Below, in pieces: positions 1 through 11,278 of a DNA stretch of 64,000 bases. The position numbers and the translations under genes were made by a program. The notes under the pieces are model-generated. The model was not told the DNA's origin. It was given only the letters and a program-made list of their open reading frames with translations, and did no database searches. This DNA comes from Neonectria sp. B-13. Its lineage: Eukaryota; Ascomycota; Sordariomycetes; Hypocreales; Nectriaceae. The stretch's first letter is position 1; every line of letters starts with the position of its first letter. Where the stretch lies: positions 1,488,001 to 1,552,000 of the forward strand of contig NOKP01000003.1 in NCBI GenBank assembly GCA_002682825.1, read 5' to 3'.

Positions 1-316
1 GTACGATCGAGGGACGCAGGACGTGTTGCCAGTTGCTCAGGTTGCACTGTAGTGACGAGCATCACAACGAGCGGCATCTCATGCGCCAAGACACGAGCAA
101 ACCAAGCTGGCAATCGGACTTAGAAGTACCACCGAGAGAATGCAACGGCATCCCCTCTGTCCGCCCATCCCCTCGGCAGATGACATTGGCACACTCACAC
201 ATTCACAGAACACGTCAACAGTCGAACCCATCATCTCACGAGACCATTACAGTACTGTAATGTATATTCGTACCCCGTATTCTTCATACGCCCTTTTTCG
301 CCTGTCTGTCTTTTGT
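1..316. other. Left edge, 3' flank of CLP1
   Basis: No supported gene. Short open frames here have no recognisable domain and lie directly downstream of the CLP1 stop codon, so the stretch most likely holds the CLP1 3' UTR and spacer. Confidence 0.5.
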
Positions 317-1917
317 CTATCCCAGCAAGTTGATGTACGGCTCCGGCCACTTCCCCCACACCAGCGGCTGGTCGCCAAGACGCCCGCTCACCGTCGCCAG
401 AAGCTTGATCTTGCGCCGCTCCTCGTCCACGTCCGACACGTACACGAAGCCCATGACGCTGGCCGCCCGCACCGTCTCCGGCGGGTCCTTGGGCGACGCG
501 TGCATGATGGCCAGCGTCCAGTGCTGCATGGGCGACGACGGGACTTCGCGGACGAGAGTTTCTCCGCCGTAGGTGGAATCTGGAGAGGTTGGTAGGTTAG
601 TTCCTTTGTCCATGACGGCTTGCTCCTTTGTGTAGAAGATGGGAAGAGGGGTTAAGGGTTGGTGTCACACATACGTTCGGATGTTTTGTAGATGACCACG
701 TTGTCAAAGTCGACCTGCTGGATAAGGGGACTCAAGGTCCGTCTCGTATCGCCAAAGAAGTACTCCTTGATGGCCGCCTCTCTCCAGTGCTGCATAAAGA
801 CCTCGTCCCGCACGACGACGCCGTCCGATCGGTCCAGATGGACGACGCTTATGGGCTCGCCGAGACTCGTCCTCTCGCTGCCAAACCGCCTCAACAGTGC
901 GGTGTTCATCTGCACAGGTCCGACCACGACAATGACATTGACTGTCACCCCAGTTAGCTCCGTGCCCGCTCCGCAAGGTTTTGGGTATGCATACCTGAAA
1001 ATTCGTCGACGAGATGCGCGATCAGGTCCATCCCAACCTTGTTGTCCTCGCTGATGCCGACCGTGTCCACAATCACGCCCGAGCTGCGGACGCTGACGTC
1101 CTCGCTCAGTCGGCCGCTGGCGGACCCGGCTATCTTGCTTGTGATCTCGCGGTAGAAGTCGGGGTCGTCCTCGGGCGACTCGCGACCGTAGTAGAAGACC
1201 AGCGGCAGCTTGACCGGCACGCCGCTGGGCCCGCTGGTCGGGGTGCTGCCCCAGCCGTCGACGGCCTCGGGGTCCATAACCGTCGCGAAGACGCTCGCGC
1301 TCAGCGTCCCCGGCAAGCTCAGCATGCCCTCGCGGGGATCCGTGTTGACCAGCAGCGGCTGGTAGCCCTGACGGGTCGCGTAGCTCGTCAGCGTTTTCAC
1401 CAGGGTCGTCTTGCCGGTGTTGGCGGGACCGGCGACGAGCACGCGCGGGCCCTCTCTGCCCTCGCGCGCGGCGACGACGCGCATCTCGTTGAGCTGGCCG
1501 TGTAGGTTCAGGTGGGCGTTGGCTGGGTTCTCGGTGGGGTTCGCATACTCGGTGATGAACTCGCGGTCGCAGCGGCCGTCGATCTCGAGCTCGCAGCCGT
1601 GCCAGGACAGGATCTTGGACTTGAGGCCCGAGAAGGTGTAGGCGTTGCGTGGCGCGAGCTCGACGCCGTCCTTCTCAGCGGTGCCCGAGAGGAGCTTGAG
1701 GGCGAGCAGGGAGCCCAGGGGGACTTGGAAGCGCCATTCGGACGCGGGACGGAGGGAGATGATTCGCGTCGACGAGGCAGTGGGCTGCGAGGTGACGAGG
1801 AGTCGGTCAGTAACAGACACGGAGGGGAGCTTGCAGGAGTTTCCGTGCCGAACGCCGTCGAGCTGGCCGGGGGACACTCACCTGCTCGGGAATCTGGCCC
1901 AGGCCTGGAATCGACAT
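317..1917 (-). CDS. clp1: CLP1, mRNA cleavage and polyadenylation factor subunit (polynucleotide kinase family)
   Basis: Four exons: 1917-1882, 1784-995, 941-675 and 618-317, joined by GT-AG introns in consistent phase, giving about 464 aa, the usual Clp1 length. The protein opens MSIPGLGQIPEQ, followed by an N-terminal beta domain, then the P-loop GPANTGKTT near residue 145 and the kinase-like core (NTDPREGMLSLPG, VDTVG). A C-terminal domain ends in YINLLG. In the known family, Clp1 binds ATP and works with Pcf11 in cleavage factor IA during nuclear pre-mRNA 3'-end formation; fungal members bind rather than hydrolyse ATP. The tiny 12-codon first exon and the last acceptor (after GAGCAAG at 619) are my splice choices. 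The last acceptor is the weaker one, because several AGs lie close together. The neighbour is the inositol kinase gene, transcribed in the same direction. Confidence 0.93.
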
Positions 1918-2647
1918 GGCCGGCTACATGGAGTTGCGTAAGTCAAGGTGGACTTTTTGCGCGGGCGGGCGCGCGGTGATGCAGTGCAGAGCGGTGTTAC
2001 GGAGCGGCGGTGCCGGTGCGTAGCGTGGGGCCGATGTGGAAGGCTTCCAGAAGCACACCCTGGACTGTGCGACACCAAGGAGTCTTCGAGAAGTCGATCC
2101 CAGGTAGTAGTGCGTTATGGCAAAACACTAGGAAAAGCTAGAGGGAAGACCCTGCTACGAGACAGCTCAGCAGACGCATCACGACCAGAGACGCATTGAT
2201 TCAGTTTCAAGTTCCAAGACGGAGTCCGTGTTTGTCGTAGAGACATCCAAACCCGGCACTCGCCCCGTTGTCCTTTCGCCGTGTCATGTCTACCGATGAA
2301 TGCTATCTTCTAATGCCCTCACTATTGTATACATGTATTTGGAAAAAAAAACTCCCCATGTCAACGCCGGGTCCTCTGCCAGAAGCATCAAAACAGATGG
2401 CGCCAGGACCTGAGAAATCAAGAGTCATCATCATGGGCAACCGCGTGCCGCGTGCCATATCGTCTCCGCCGAGGAGCGTTTTCTACCATCGTCCGTCGAT
2501 CCAATCGCGCTGGGGTATCGGTGTGTGTTGTAGGCCTTCCCGTCTGGCAAGCATTGCTTCCTTTTGCTTCCGGCCCCTTTTTGTGTTGGTTGGCAAAGCA
2601 AACCCTGGCCAATCCTCGTCATCAACTCCGTGTCCGTGCATGTTTGG
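1918..2647. promoter_or_regulatory. Spacer: CLP1 promoter side and 3' end of the inositol kinase gene
   Basis: 730 bp between two minus-strand genes. It must contain the CLP1 promoter/5' UTR and the 3' UTR of the upstream kinase gene. An open frame on the plus strand from 2268 is mostly an antisense shadow of the kinase. No other structure was noticed. Confidence 0.5.
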
Positions 2648-3959
2648 TTATTGTGCCATCTCCTCGAAGATACGGGCCAGGCTCCGCACGCCAGTCAGGG
2701 AGTTCTCGTCGGGGCCGAGGCCAGGGGTCCAGGCGGCGTGGGCGAAATCGATCAGTTTCAAGGCATATATTTGCGGCAGGGAAGATTCCATGTCTGAGTC
2801 GTCGTCCAGCTCCTCGTCGTCGTCAAGAGCGATGCCGCTATCAACTCTCTTGGTGGTCCGGGCTGCCTGGCCAATACCTGCCTCCGAGTCGATCAGAGCA
2901 TTGTTGTCTTCGATGGCGTCACGCAGGGCGTTGCCGTCGCCCTCGAAGATGAAGAGTAACGATGACGAGTACATGCGGCTTTCGTGTCGCGAGAGGATTT
3001 GTTCCACCCGACGCAGGTCCCGCGCGAATGCCTCACAGACAGCCTTCCCAAGCTCCTTGTTGATGCCCGCGGCCTTGCTAAAGACAAACTTGCGAAACTC
3101 GTCAACCACGTTGTCCTCGTTAACTGTCACCCGGCCATAGTCCTTGTCGTAGGTCTTGTACTCCTCATCATTCAGCTCAGCAGGGTCCTCCGACCCGCGG
3201 AAGACTCGCATACCCGCTATCCGGAAACCCAGGCTGCCGTGGGTGGTCTCGGAGGAGATTTTGTCGAATCGCTGCTTCTTTTGTAAGGGGGCGTCATCCG
3301 CCCATAACCGCACGCCCAGCTTCACGTCGAGGATGTTGGGGTTCTTGAAGCCAAAGGTCGCATTCTCCAGCACCACGGCCTTGTCCGTCTTGATCTTGTT
3401 GTCCTTACTGGGGACCCAAGTAACGGCATCCTTGGCCTGGGGAGCGACGAGGGCGACCTGCTCGGCGACGGTGGCGGCGATCTGTGCTTTGGTGCTCTCA
3501 ATGTCGCCGGACTGGGAGATGACGCCGGCGACGGCCTCGTCGATGCGCGCGTCGGCGGGGTCGGTGAGCAAGAGGTCGCCCATGAACAAGGGCATTAGCT
3601 CGGCGAAGTCGGGATGTCTTCGGGTTGCGGAGTGGTAGAAGTCAATCTCGGACTGTGTGCATGGTTTGATGAACAGCTCGCCATTGGCGCTGCACATGGT
3701 GCCGGCACTATCGCTGGTCAGCATTGGAGGTCCCGGCGAAGACTGGTGGAAGACTGGTGGAAGACTGGTGGTGCATCATGAGGCTGAGCGGGATGCTTGC
3801 AGGCGCAAGAGTGCGCGGAGCCGGCGCAGGGTCGCAAGCAGCAAGCCACTAGTCGCGGGAATCGCAAAGGGAATGGCGGAGTACTTACTGGCCGGCGACT
3901 GCGTGGTTGTAGTCGCGGAGGTCGTCGCGATGCGGTATCTCTTTGCTGATGGGGATCAT
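2648..3959 (-). CDS. arg82: Inositol polyphosphate multikinase (Arg82/IPK2 family)
   Basis: Two exons, 3959-3889 and 3713-2648, encode about 378 aa. The choice of the CAG at 3715-3714 as acceptor restores the family N-terminus HAVAGHDSAGTMCSANGE, which matches the conserved AGHDG...GELFIKP block of inositol polyphosphate kinases. The signature PxxxDxKxG is present as PNILDVKLG (near residue 165), followed by SLGFRIAGMRV. The C-terminal half carries an acidic insertion (DDDEELDDDSD) and ends DFAHAAWTPGLGPDENSLTGVRSLARIFEEM, where D-F-A-H is the kinase metal-binding motif. Known role: sequential phosphorylation of Ins(1,4,5)P3 to InsP4/InsP5 in the nucleus, feeding pyrophosphate inositol signalling and, in yeast, ArgR-Mcm1 transcription. 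Three 11-bp copies inside the intron provide decoy acceptors. Confidence 0.92.
3739..3771 (-). repeat. Three tandem 11-bp copies at an intron 3' end
   Basis: The unit AAGACTGGTGG (plus strand) occurs three times in a row, so the minus strand offers CCACCAGTCTT three times. Each copy carries a CAG in a different reading phase, 25-55 nt upstream of the acceptor I prefer for the inositol kinase intron. Confidence 0.85.
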
Positions 3960-6900
3960 GGTGGATCGCGTCCGGGTGGTCCCAGGTGGTGACTGGGAGC
4001 GAGGGGGAAGAGTGTGCACGAGAGGGGCGAGGAGTCAGAGGGATAAAGAGAACAAAGAGAGAGAGAGAGGAAAAGAGAGAAAAAAAGACAATAGAAGTCA
4101 ACGAAGAAGAAGCCGGATCAAACGGCGGTAAAGAAGGGAGAGCTGAAGGAGGAGGCGCCGGAGGCGGAGCGGAGTGTGATGAGCGTGGGTGAGCGTGGGT
4201 GAGCTTGAGCCACAGAGCGTGAGCCAAGAGAGGCGGGCGGAGCGAGGGCGCAGAGCGAATGTGCAGTAGGGGCGCCAGCGTCTAGGCGTTTATTCTCGTA
4301 GAGGAGGGAGGTTTTGGTTGGTGGAGAGAGAGAGCACAGAGCGACAGAGCGAGCGAGTGATGTACTGTAGAGAGAGGATGGATGCGTCAACAGAGTCCGA
4401 GTGAAGGAATCAAAGTTTTAGCCACTCAGCACTCACTCGCAGACTCAGTCCAAACACCGGACGGACCCTTAAAGCTCAGGGGGAAAATGACTTCGTCACG
4501 TTCACGACGGATCAGCGTTAGGATCCTCGCCTCCGACCGAAATCTTGATCTGCGACAAGCGCTGAATTTTTCTCTCTTCCTCTGTTTCGTCCTGCTTTCT
4601 TCCCTAAAACGGGGTTGGGTTTGCCTTAGTCCGTGGGCCGCGCAATAATTACTGCGTTCTGCGTAAGGGCGGAAGAGATGCCGTTCGGGTAACGCAAGGC
4701 AGTGGTGGCGAAACGTGAAATTCCAACCGGTCTGAGCCAAGGTCAACCTTGCGGTTTGCCAAGATTCCGCACTAGGAGGTCTAGGGACATCAACACCGGA
4801 CGCACCAAGGAACAGCAAAGGGAGGGGGAAACAATATAGTACGTACGCTTTTGTCAGTAGGCGGTAAAGGAGCCAGGCCGGGTTGATGGCAAATATACTT
4901 TTTGGAAATTTAAGGGCGACGGCGAGGGCAGGGTACCTAGTATAGTTGCATCACATGCGACTTAGAATGGGACCTGCGTTGTTGGAGAAGACCCCGAAAG
5001 AGGTAGGAGGCGAATCTATCCAAGTTTATACAATACCCAGACAACAACGAGGGGTGAATGAGGTGAGGAGAAACATGTAGGCAGACTTTCACGAGAGGAT
5101 GCAGAAGAGGCGGAGGCGATGGGATGTCCTGTGCCGCTCGAAACGGCACCATACGCACAACGTCACCAGCTACGCAATCTGCAATTTGCAATTTCTACTC
5201 CGTATACAGTGCACGATTACTATCTTCTCAGGGTCCTGGTTAGGTGGTACACATTGAATTGCCTCTGATGAGGCCAGCCGCATCAGTGATGGAGTCCTAA
5301 ACGCTTTGTTGGCGCCGGTGTTGGTGATTGACCAACTGACGGAATGAAGGCGAACAATTAGAGCCCTACTAGGTAATGGACCTGAGACCCGCGCATTGGA
5401 CCCGATAGTACGAATACCAACAAATCGGATAGAGCCAACGGCCACTGCACTGAAACGAGCCACTGCGAGATGACTGCGCACAGCTCCGCCACATCCAGAG
5501 TCAGGGTCCTGGGCCTGTCAAGACAAGACTCGCAGCGCACTGCCAGTGCCAGTCCGCCGTCAGGGTAATTTCCAGGGGCCTATCCCCGCCATTCCATCCG
5601 ACGGATTGCCCCGCCTAGTTCGAGAAATCCGCCTGGAAGCACACGGCGTCAATCACATCATTGTCCGTCTCACCACCCATAGCCCGGAAGAGTGCGAGTT
5701 GGTGTCACGATGCAGCAGAGAGAGCCAACAAACACCAGAATGGAACCACCCAGGCAGCTGACGTGTGGGTAGATGCACAAATGTGGAAAATACAAGCCTT
5801 TGTCATTTCCCTGATGCTTCATGCAAGGCACACTCCGCACAAACCTGGGGCGTTTTGCGTTGTCCCGGCTCGACACCCCGGTCCCGTCAAGCACGGTGAT
5901 GTCAGGAGGAAGGGTGAATTGTTAATTACTATCTTTAACTGGTACTGGATAAAGTGGTCTAAGGTATTCGTAAATGGAGGGCGAAACGAAACCCACCGAC
6001 AGACCACCTGATTGCTTTCGTTTCTTTTCCCGTCCTCTAGCCCGTCGCATAGTTCAGCCCATCCCGCCCCCCCAGTGTGACGACGACAAGGGTCACCGCT
6101 TCACCGGGGTGAGCTGAGGTGGGAAGAGGCGGCAACCAGATGCGGTGCTGCTCTTGCGCATTCCCCATTGGGTGCGCTTGTGGCGATGCAGTTGCGTCGT
6201 CGATATTAAGCCACCGAATTTTTGGGGTAATCCGAGATGCCCACGTGCTGGAAGCCTTGGGTTTGTGGCTTGCGTAGGGCCTTCTTACATGTGCTGTGCT
6301 TTACAGTTTGACTCTTGGCCTCTGCTTGATGATGACAGCCGACGTCAGAAGCGGGTTGTTTGACAACCACCGACAAGTGTGCAAGAGTACAAGAGTGCAA
6401 AAGTGCACGAGGAGCGCAACTTGTCCAAGGCTAATCCACATCACTTGTGCATCCATCCACAATCATTCGATGTCATTGGACTTGTTTGACACTCCTCGGC
6501 AGCTCTACCCAATCCCACAACGTGCAGGGTCTTGACAAAGGTGCCTCCCCCAGTGAACATCGTCAAGTGACCATGGCGCCGTCCTATCAAGCGTCCACCT
6601 CCAATGAATCGCAGCAAACCAAAACATCCGTATTCCGCTCCCGGCGGGATGAGCCGCGTTGTTGCGCTGCCTGGTCTCCGTACTTCGTACTCCCGCATCT
6701 CTCAACTCTACACGGTGAAGCAGTCAGCCTCGCAGTTTGCCAACGGAAATTATCCCTCGTTGTGTACATTGTCCCACGCGGCTACCGACTTAGCTGCAGC
6801 TTGTTCTGAGCTCATTCGCATTTGACCCCGCACTGCTGCCTTGTCGAGGCCGGTCAGTTTGGTTTAGGGCTGCGGTGCTGATTGTATGCGATTAGGAGAA

Positions 6901-7737
6901 AGTGTTGAGCTGCACCAACCTGAGGCGCCAATCGTGGAGGCTGAGCTGGCATGGACAACTTAGCTTTGAGGCCGCTGTCTTTGCACTTTCGTTCTCACCT
7001 GCATTTCTTGCAATTCGCGCAATCTCCATATATTAGGCGTTAGGCGTTAGTCTTTGGTTGAAATCTAACGTCGACCTGATTGTGAACTTCCATGCAGGTC
7101 TCGGGGAAGTCTACTACTTCCCGTGTGTGGGTGTGTCTACTTCGCAACACTTCTAAATCGGATGTCCCTCAATACTGTGCTAGGAAGTTTGTACACAGGC
7201 AAATAAGCCGTCACCGTTCGATGATTTCTGGTGGTGCTATACTTCAGACGCGAACAAACATGCTGCTGTTTCCCGTGTAAGTGCGCCAAAAGCAAACAGC
7301 TGCAAACGGACCGTCACAGCTACAACATCACCTCTCGCCAGCTGGCAACCGGTCTTCGTAGGCTTGCTCTTTCTACTTCAGTGGGTATCACCTTAACAAT
7401 GCTTGACCTTCTCTTTCTTCTATGACCCTTAAGTCCTTGGTCAACTCAGCACCAACTCCATTTCATCTAGGACCACCACCCAGGCCAATGTGAATCTAGT
7501 CTGCGTGTAGGTCCTGGTTCGCATGCTGCAACCTCAAGAAATTGTTTGCTGGTGGGTTACTCAACTGGTTGCACTGCAGCGGGAACCCGCTGACATGAAT
7601 CACAGACCGGCCAGCTTTCGAGCAGCTCCCTCAAAAGCCGTTGCCTCGTCTGCATCACAAGAGTCTCGAAGAATTCAACCTACCTCCCACGTTGTGCTCC
7701 TCATTGCCGTACCAGTGCCAACTTGCGGTGACCCAAA
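3960..7737. other. Gene-poor 3.8-kb spacer
   Basis: No coding region I can support. The first 450 bases are the kinase promoter/5' UTR, with a long purine-rich plus strand (about 4010-4160; pyrimidine-rich on the gene strand). Repeats of GTGAGCGTGG lie near 4180-4205. A direct repeat of TTAGGCG lies near 7038. Open frames of 60-130 codons (for example 4426-4818 minus and 6441-6698 minus) show no domain, biased composition or partner frames. The distal part should include the Arb1 promoter. Confidence 0.45.
4040..4100. repeat. Purine-rich low-complexity tract
   Basis: A run of GA/AAG-rich sequence including GAGAGAGAGA, on the plus strand just upstream of the inositol kinase gene. CT-rich tracts of this kind on the sense strand are common in filamentous fungal promoters and 5' leaders. 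Confidence 0.7.
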
Positions 7738-9332
7738 ATGCCTTCTGCAGAGCCCCCGCACGAGGAGCCAGCCCCAGCCTGCGACAACAGTGGGATTGAT
7801 AAAGACCAGGGCGATAACCCAGCCTCGATTCCCATCATCCCCAACACCTCCCTGCAGGGAGTTGCAAAGACAAAAGCGTCCAAGAGAGGAAACAAGTCTC
7901 TGGCCTCGCGAGGTCCAACCGCCCTCCCCAAGAACCGCGGCAATGGCTTCGAAGGTGCGCAACCTTGACGTGGATTGCGAGTTGCGACAGAGTCCGTAAG
8001 CTGACGAGGGGGCTTAGAGTACTTCGCCGATCCGCCCATGACCCCTGGCGAGGCCGAAGAGGAAAAGACCGAGATCTATGCCTCGTATGTCATGTAACCC
8101 AGCCTCAGCTTCGCCTAACCCCGACTGACTCTGCTTTGATAGGGACCTGCCTTTTACCGAGTACGAAGTCCTCGTCTAGAGGCGAACTACTGCAAGTGCT
8201 GACACCTTGCAGGCGTATGCAGTCCTGCATCCAACGATTTCGCTCCCGCCGCCGTCTCCAGGGCGATCGTACCCTCCTGTTCAGCGAGTATCTCTTTCTC
8301 GGCGGCGTCGACACCAGCCCTGCTGTCTTCGGTGGGCTTGGCCGTCAGGACCTCCGAGACCTTACTCCCGCCCAGCGCCGCGATGCCACCGCTACCGACA
8401 TCATCTACGGCAACACCTCCGCCGGCGACCGCTTCTACAATGGCGACGAGAGTGCCTGGAGCGTCGACTTCGCTGGCGTCGCCGCGGGCTTCTTCTCCGT
8501 GACACTTGTGCACCTCACGTCGTTTGAGCCGGCCAGGATGGCGCTGGGCATCGACGTGGTTGAGAACTTCCTGCGATACGTACTACAGCACGACGTATGC
8601 CCCGAGTATGAAACCAACGTCAATGAAGCTCTGGCCGTGTGCGAGGATGCGCGTACAGAGTGGCCTATGCTGCGACAGCTGTATGCCTCCTTGCCCGGCC
8701 AGTTCAACCTTGCCGCCGGGGAACTCTTCCGTCCAGATGACGCGGCCACGAGCTGGTCGTTTCAGGAGTTTACCCGCCCAGACGACTTCGACGCAAAGTC
8801 CGTCTTCTACTCGGCTTTTGCGCTGATGGACGAGCCGGACTTGTTTTCCCGGCTTTGTGAGCAGGAGCCCAAAGTCGTTAAGGAGTTTACTTGCACGCTC
8901 GAGCTGGTCGAAGTTTCGCGGCCCAGCGAGGACATTATGCGTCGGGTCAACTCACTCGTCATCGGGGACCGCGCGGCCAAGCACATCGCCGTCGGCAAGG
9001 CGACCTTCAAGCCAGCGAGCATCGAGGACGACTGGGTGACTCCCGAGGCCTCGTGGCCTATCGCTGAGGAGAAGATGACGCTCTTCTTCGACGACGACAT
9101 CCTATCGCACATGCCCGTGGGGATGAAGGCGCGACTGGGCATCTACGAGCTCAACGTAGGCCTGAGATTCGTCAAGACCGTGGAAATCATCGTTCCAACG
9201 TTTTACACGTATCTACCACAGGAGTTGATGCGACACTACAAGCCGCCCCAGGACGCCGGTCGGCAGGCGCCGTCAGTGCATGATCCTGAAGCAGAGGAGA
9301 GGCAGCTTGCTATCTCTGCAAGGGATGGATAA
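7738..9332 (+). CDS. arb1: Arb1, Argonaute siRNA chaperone (ARC) complex subunit
   Basis: Four exons, 7738-7954, 8018-8084, 8143-8160 and 8213-9332, all with GT-AG junctions and matching phases, give about 473 aa. The joined reading recovers FEEYFADPPMTPGEAEEE, then IYASDLPFTERMQSCIQRF, then YLFLGGVDTSPAVFGGL. This run is characteristic of the fungal Arb1 family. The N-terminal 75 residues are charged and low complexity. In fission yeast, Arb1 with Arb2 holds Argonaute with duplex siRNA and inhibits slicer release of the passenger strand during heterochromatic RNAi; that role is inferred here. Exon 3 is only 18 nt and would be missed by most predictors, since a spurious open frame runs across the introns from 7965. 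No other RNAi gene is in the window. Confidence 0.88.
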
Positions 9333-9738
9333 TGAGAGTGGCTCTAGTGGAGGGTCGGCTATCGTCATGGAGAAGGGCGCTGCAAGAATTACGTCCCGCA
9401 TGAATACGTAGGGACACTAACTAGCACATGGGATGATATTCCATAGTCGAACCATTTCAACGGGTTCCGACGAGAGCACCATTTCATTGGCAAAACCAAT
9501 GGTTTAAATGTAATTTACTCTAAGCAAAGAAGCAGAATCCAACGCCGTCCTCCCAGCGTTACAAGCACAGGTGTGGTAAAACCAGCGTAACAATACATAT
9601 CCAGAAACTCCCAGTACAATTCCCAGCGTTTGTCGTTGATGACAAACTTCCCTCTTTCATTGAAAGAAAGAAATCTCTTTAGGATCTAGCTCTAGTCTCG
9701 GGGCCATCCTTAGGCTATCGCTTTGTAGGACCCTAGAT
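9333..9738. other. Convergent 3' spacer, Arb1 / Pmp3-like
   Basis: About 400 bases between the 3' ends of two convergent genes, moderately AT-rich. It should hold both 3' UTRs. Nothing else seen. Confidence 0.5.
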
Positions 9739-10338
9739 TTAGTCTTGCGATTGGACCTTGTGGTCGCCAGCAACGACCTCAGCGTAGGATGGCGGGACGC
9801 CCTGGTTGTCGGAGCTTCCCTCACCGGCACCGGTGATGCCATGATCCTGGGGCGCAGGGGCCGAGTTCGAGGCAGCGGCGGCGTTCTGGGTACCGTAGTT
9901 CATGCCCTGGGGAGGCTGGGCCTTGGGCTGCTGAGCCTTGGACTGCTGGGCCTTGGACTGTTGCTGGGGGTGCTGGTGCTGGCCCTGCTGGCCCTGGGGG
10001 CACTGGACATAGACGTAGGTGACCCGGCCGCCTTCGCGATCCTGGGGCAGCGCCTCGTACTCGTAGGGCGGCTCGGGGAACTTGGCGATGATGTACCACG
10101 AGTGCAGCAAGCCGGGGATGAAGCCGAGGACGCAGAGGAGGATGTTGATGAGTGAGTCGGCGCCGCAGATTCCACGCTTGACCCAGACTGCACGGAAGGA
10201 GTTAGCAATGAGGTTTCGTGGACTTGCGCGATGGACGCAGCGGGGGTGAGGGGCGAGGGATGTGACGTGACGTGACTTACCAGGCAGCGGCGGGAAGAGG
10301 ATGGCGATAAGGGCGAGGAAGAGGTCGGCGGAGCACAT
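9739..10338 (-). CDS. pmp3: Pmp3/RCI2-type small membrane protein with long Gln/Pro-rich tail
   Basis: Exons 10338-10281 and 10187-9739 give about 168 aa. The N-terminus (MCSADLFLALIAILFPPLPVWVKRG, then GADSLINILLCVLGFIPGLLHSWYII) is a complete Pmp3/UPF0057 module with two membrane helices. The family controls plasma-membrane potential and salt tolerance in yeast and plants. The canonical module is only about 55 residues. Here it continues into roughly 110 residues containing repeats of QQ-S/P-KAQ, then an Ala-rich stretch, and ends near GVPPSYAEVVAGDHKVQ. PPSY is a PPxY motif, the type bound by WW-domain ubiquitin ligases such as Rsp5. I started at the ATG that opens the family module rather than at an in-frame upstream codon at 10455. 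Confidence 0.88.
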   Translation of the reverse strand: MCSADLFLALIAILFPPLPGKSRHVTSLAPHPRCVHRASPRNLIANSFRAVWVKRGICGADSLINILLCVLGFIPGLLHSWYIIAKFPEPPYEYEALPQDREGGRVTYVYVQCPQGQQGQHQHPQQQSKAQQSKAQQPKAQPPQGMNYGTQNAAAASNSAPAPQDHGITGAGEGSSDNQGVPPSYAEVVAGDHKVQSQD

Positions 10339-11278
10339 GGCGACGACGAGGTAGCAAAAGCCAAGTGATAGTAGGGAGAGGTTGTCAGTTGCGTTGTAGA
10401 AGAATCGAAGTTCCAACGAAGATATCCGAGTTGGTAAGTAGGTGGAGGATGGCAATTGCGGGCGGCGGATTCGGAACTCGGGGGACTTGCGTTTGAGGCT
10501 GAGGCGGGCTGGTGATGACGATTAACGGCGAACTGTGTCAGAGGTCACCTGGTGGCGCACTGAAAGCGCTGAAGCAAAGGGAGGGTTGCGTAATGCGCTA
10601 GGGTTTTTGAGGTGTTTGATTGGGCGCGGCGGTGAGCCCCACAGTGCGGAGAAGCTAAAGACGGTACGTACCTTGCTGGAGGCAGCCCGAATGAACCCGT
10701 CGATTGAATTCGCTGTCGCTAAGTAGGTGACTGCCTCAGGTACGAAATACGATCACAGTGTAGGCACCCGTAGGTGTAGCCTGAGAATGTGGACTGAGTT
10801 TGGCATCCTTTGCGGAGGAATTTATTCCCGATTTTCAACGGTGATGTGATGTGCCTGTTGACTGTTAGCTCATGCTGGTGGCTGGTTGGCCTGGGTCTTA
10901 AGCCGGGCTGTTTGTCGACTCACTTACACCAGGACATCACTATGCACTCAATTCAGGAGTCCATCTTAAGGCCAACCAAAATGTTTCCAATTTTCTAACG
11001 CTGAGACCAGAGCCAGTCATATCAATTATTGTGTTTCTCAATCCATAAATGGCCGACGGTGATGATCAAGTCCATAAACATGCGATATCATCTCCCTTGT
11101 TCCAGAGCACACCAGACGTCATATTTGCTTGCTTACCGAGCCTCGCCGGGCCGTATCAGTTTACCCGCACTTCTGCCGCGGTGAGAGAACTGACCTACAA
11201 CTTTTACAATTCCGCGACTTCGCCGTCGCGCTGATTATCGAAAACACCATCCTGCGCCCAAGCAGGTCTCAACCCACC
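10339..11278. promoter_or_regulatory. Divergent promoter region, PMP3-like / PRP22
   Basis: 940 bp between two head-to-head start codons. It holds both promoters and 5' leaders. The frame leading into PRP22 is open back to 11129 but has no ATG that improves the family match. No conserved element could be identified by eye. Confidence 0.55.

Noticed and set aside
2268..3140. 290-codon Ser-rich plus-strand frame
   Set aside because: Mostly antisense to the inositol polyphosphate kinase. Ser richness mirrors the acidic insert on the other strand.
4426..4818. 130-codon minus-strand frame as a possible gene
   Set aside because: No domain, no splice-consistent neighbours, no start context or composition to support it.
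7037..7056. TTAGGCG duplication as an interstitial telomere remnant
   Set aside because: Only two units and not TTAGGG. Chance is sufficient.
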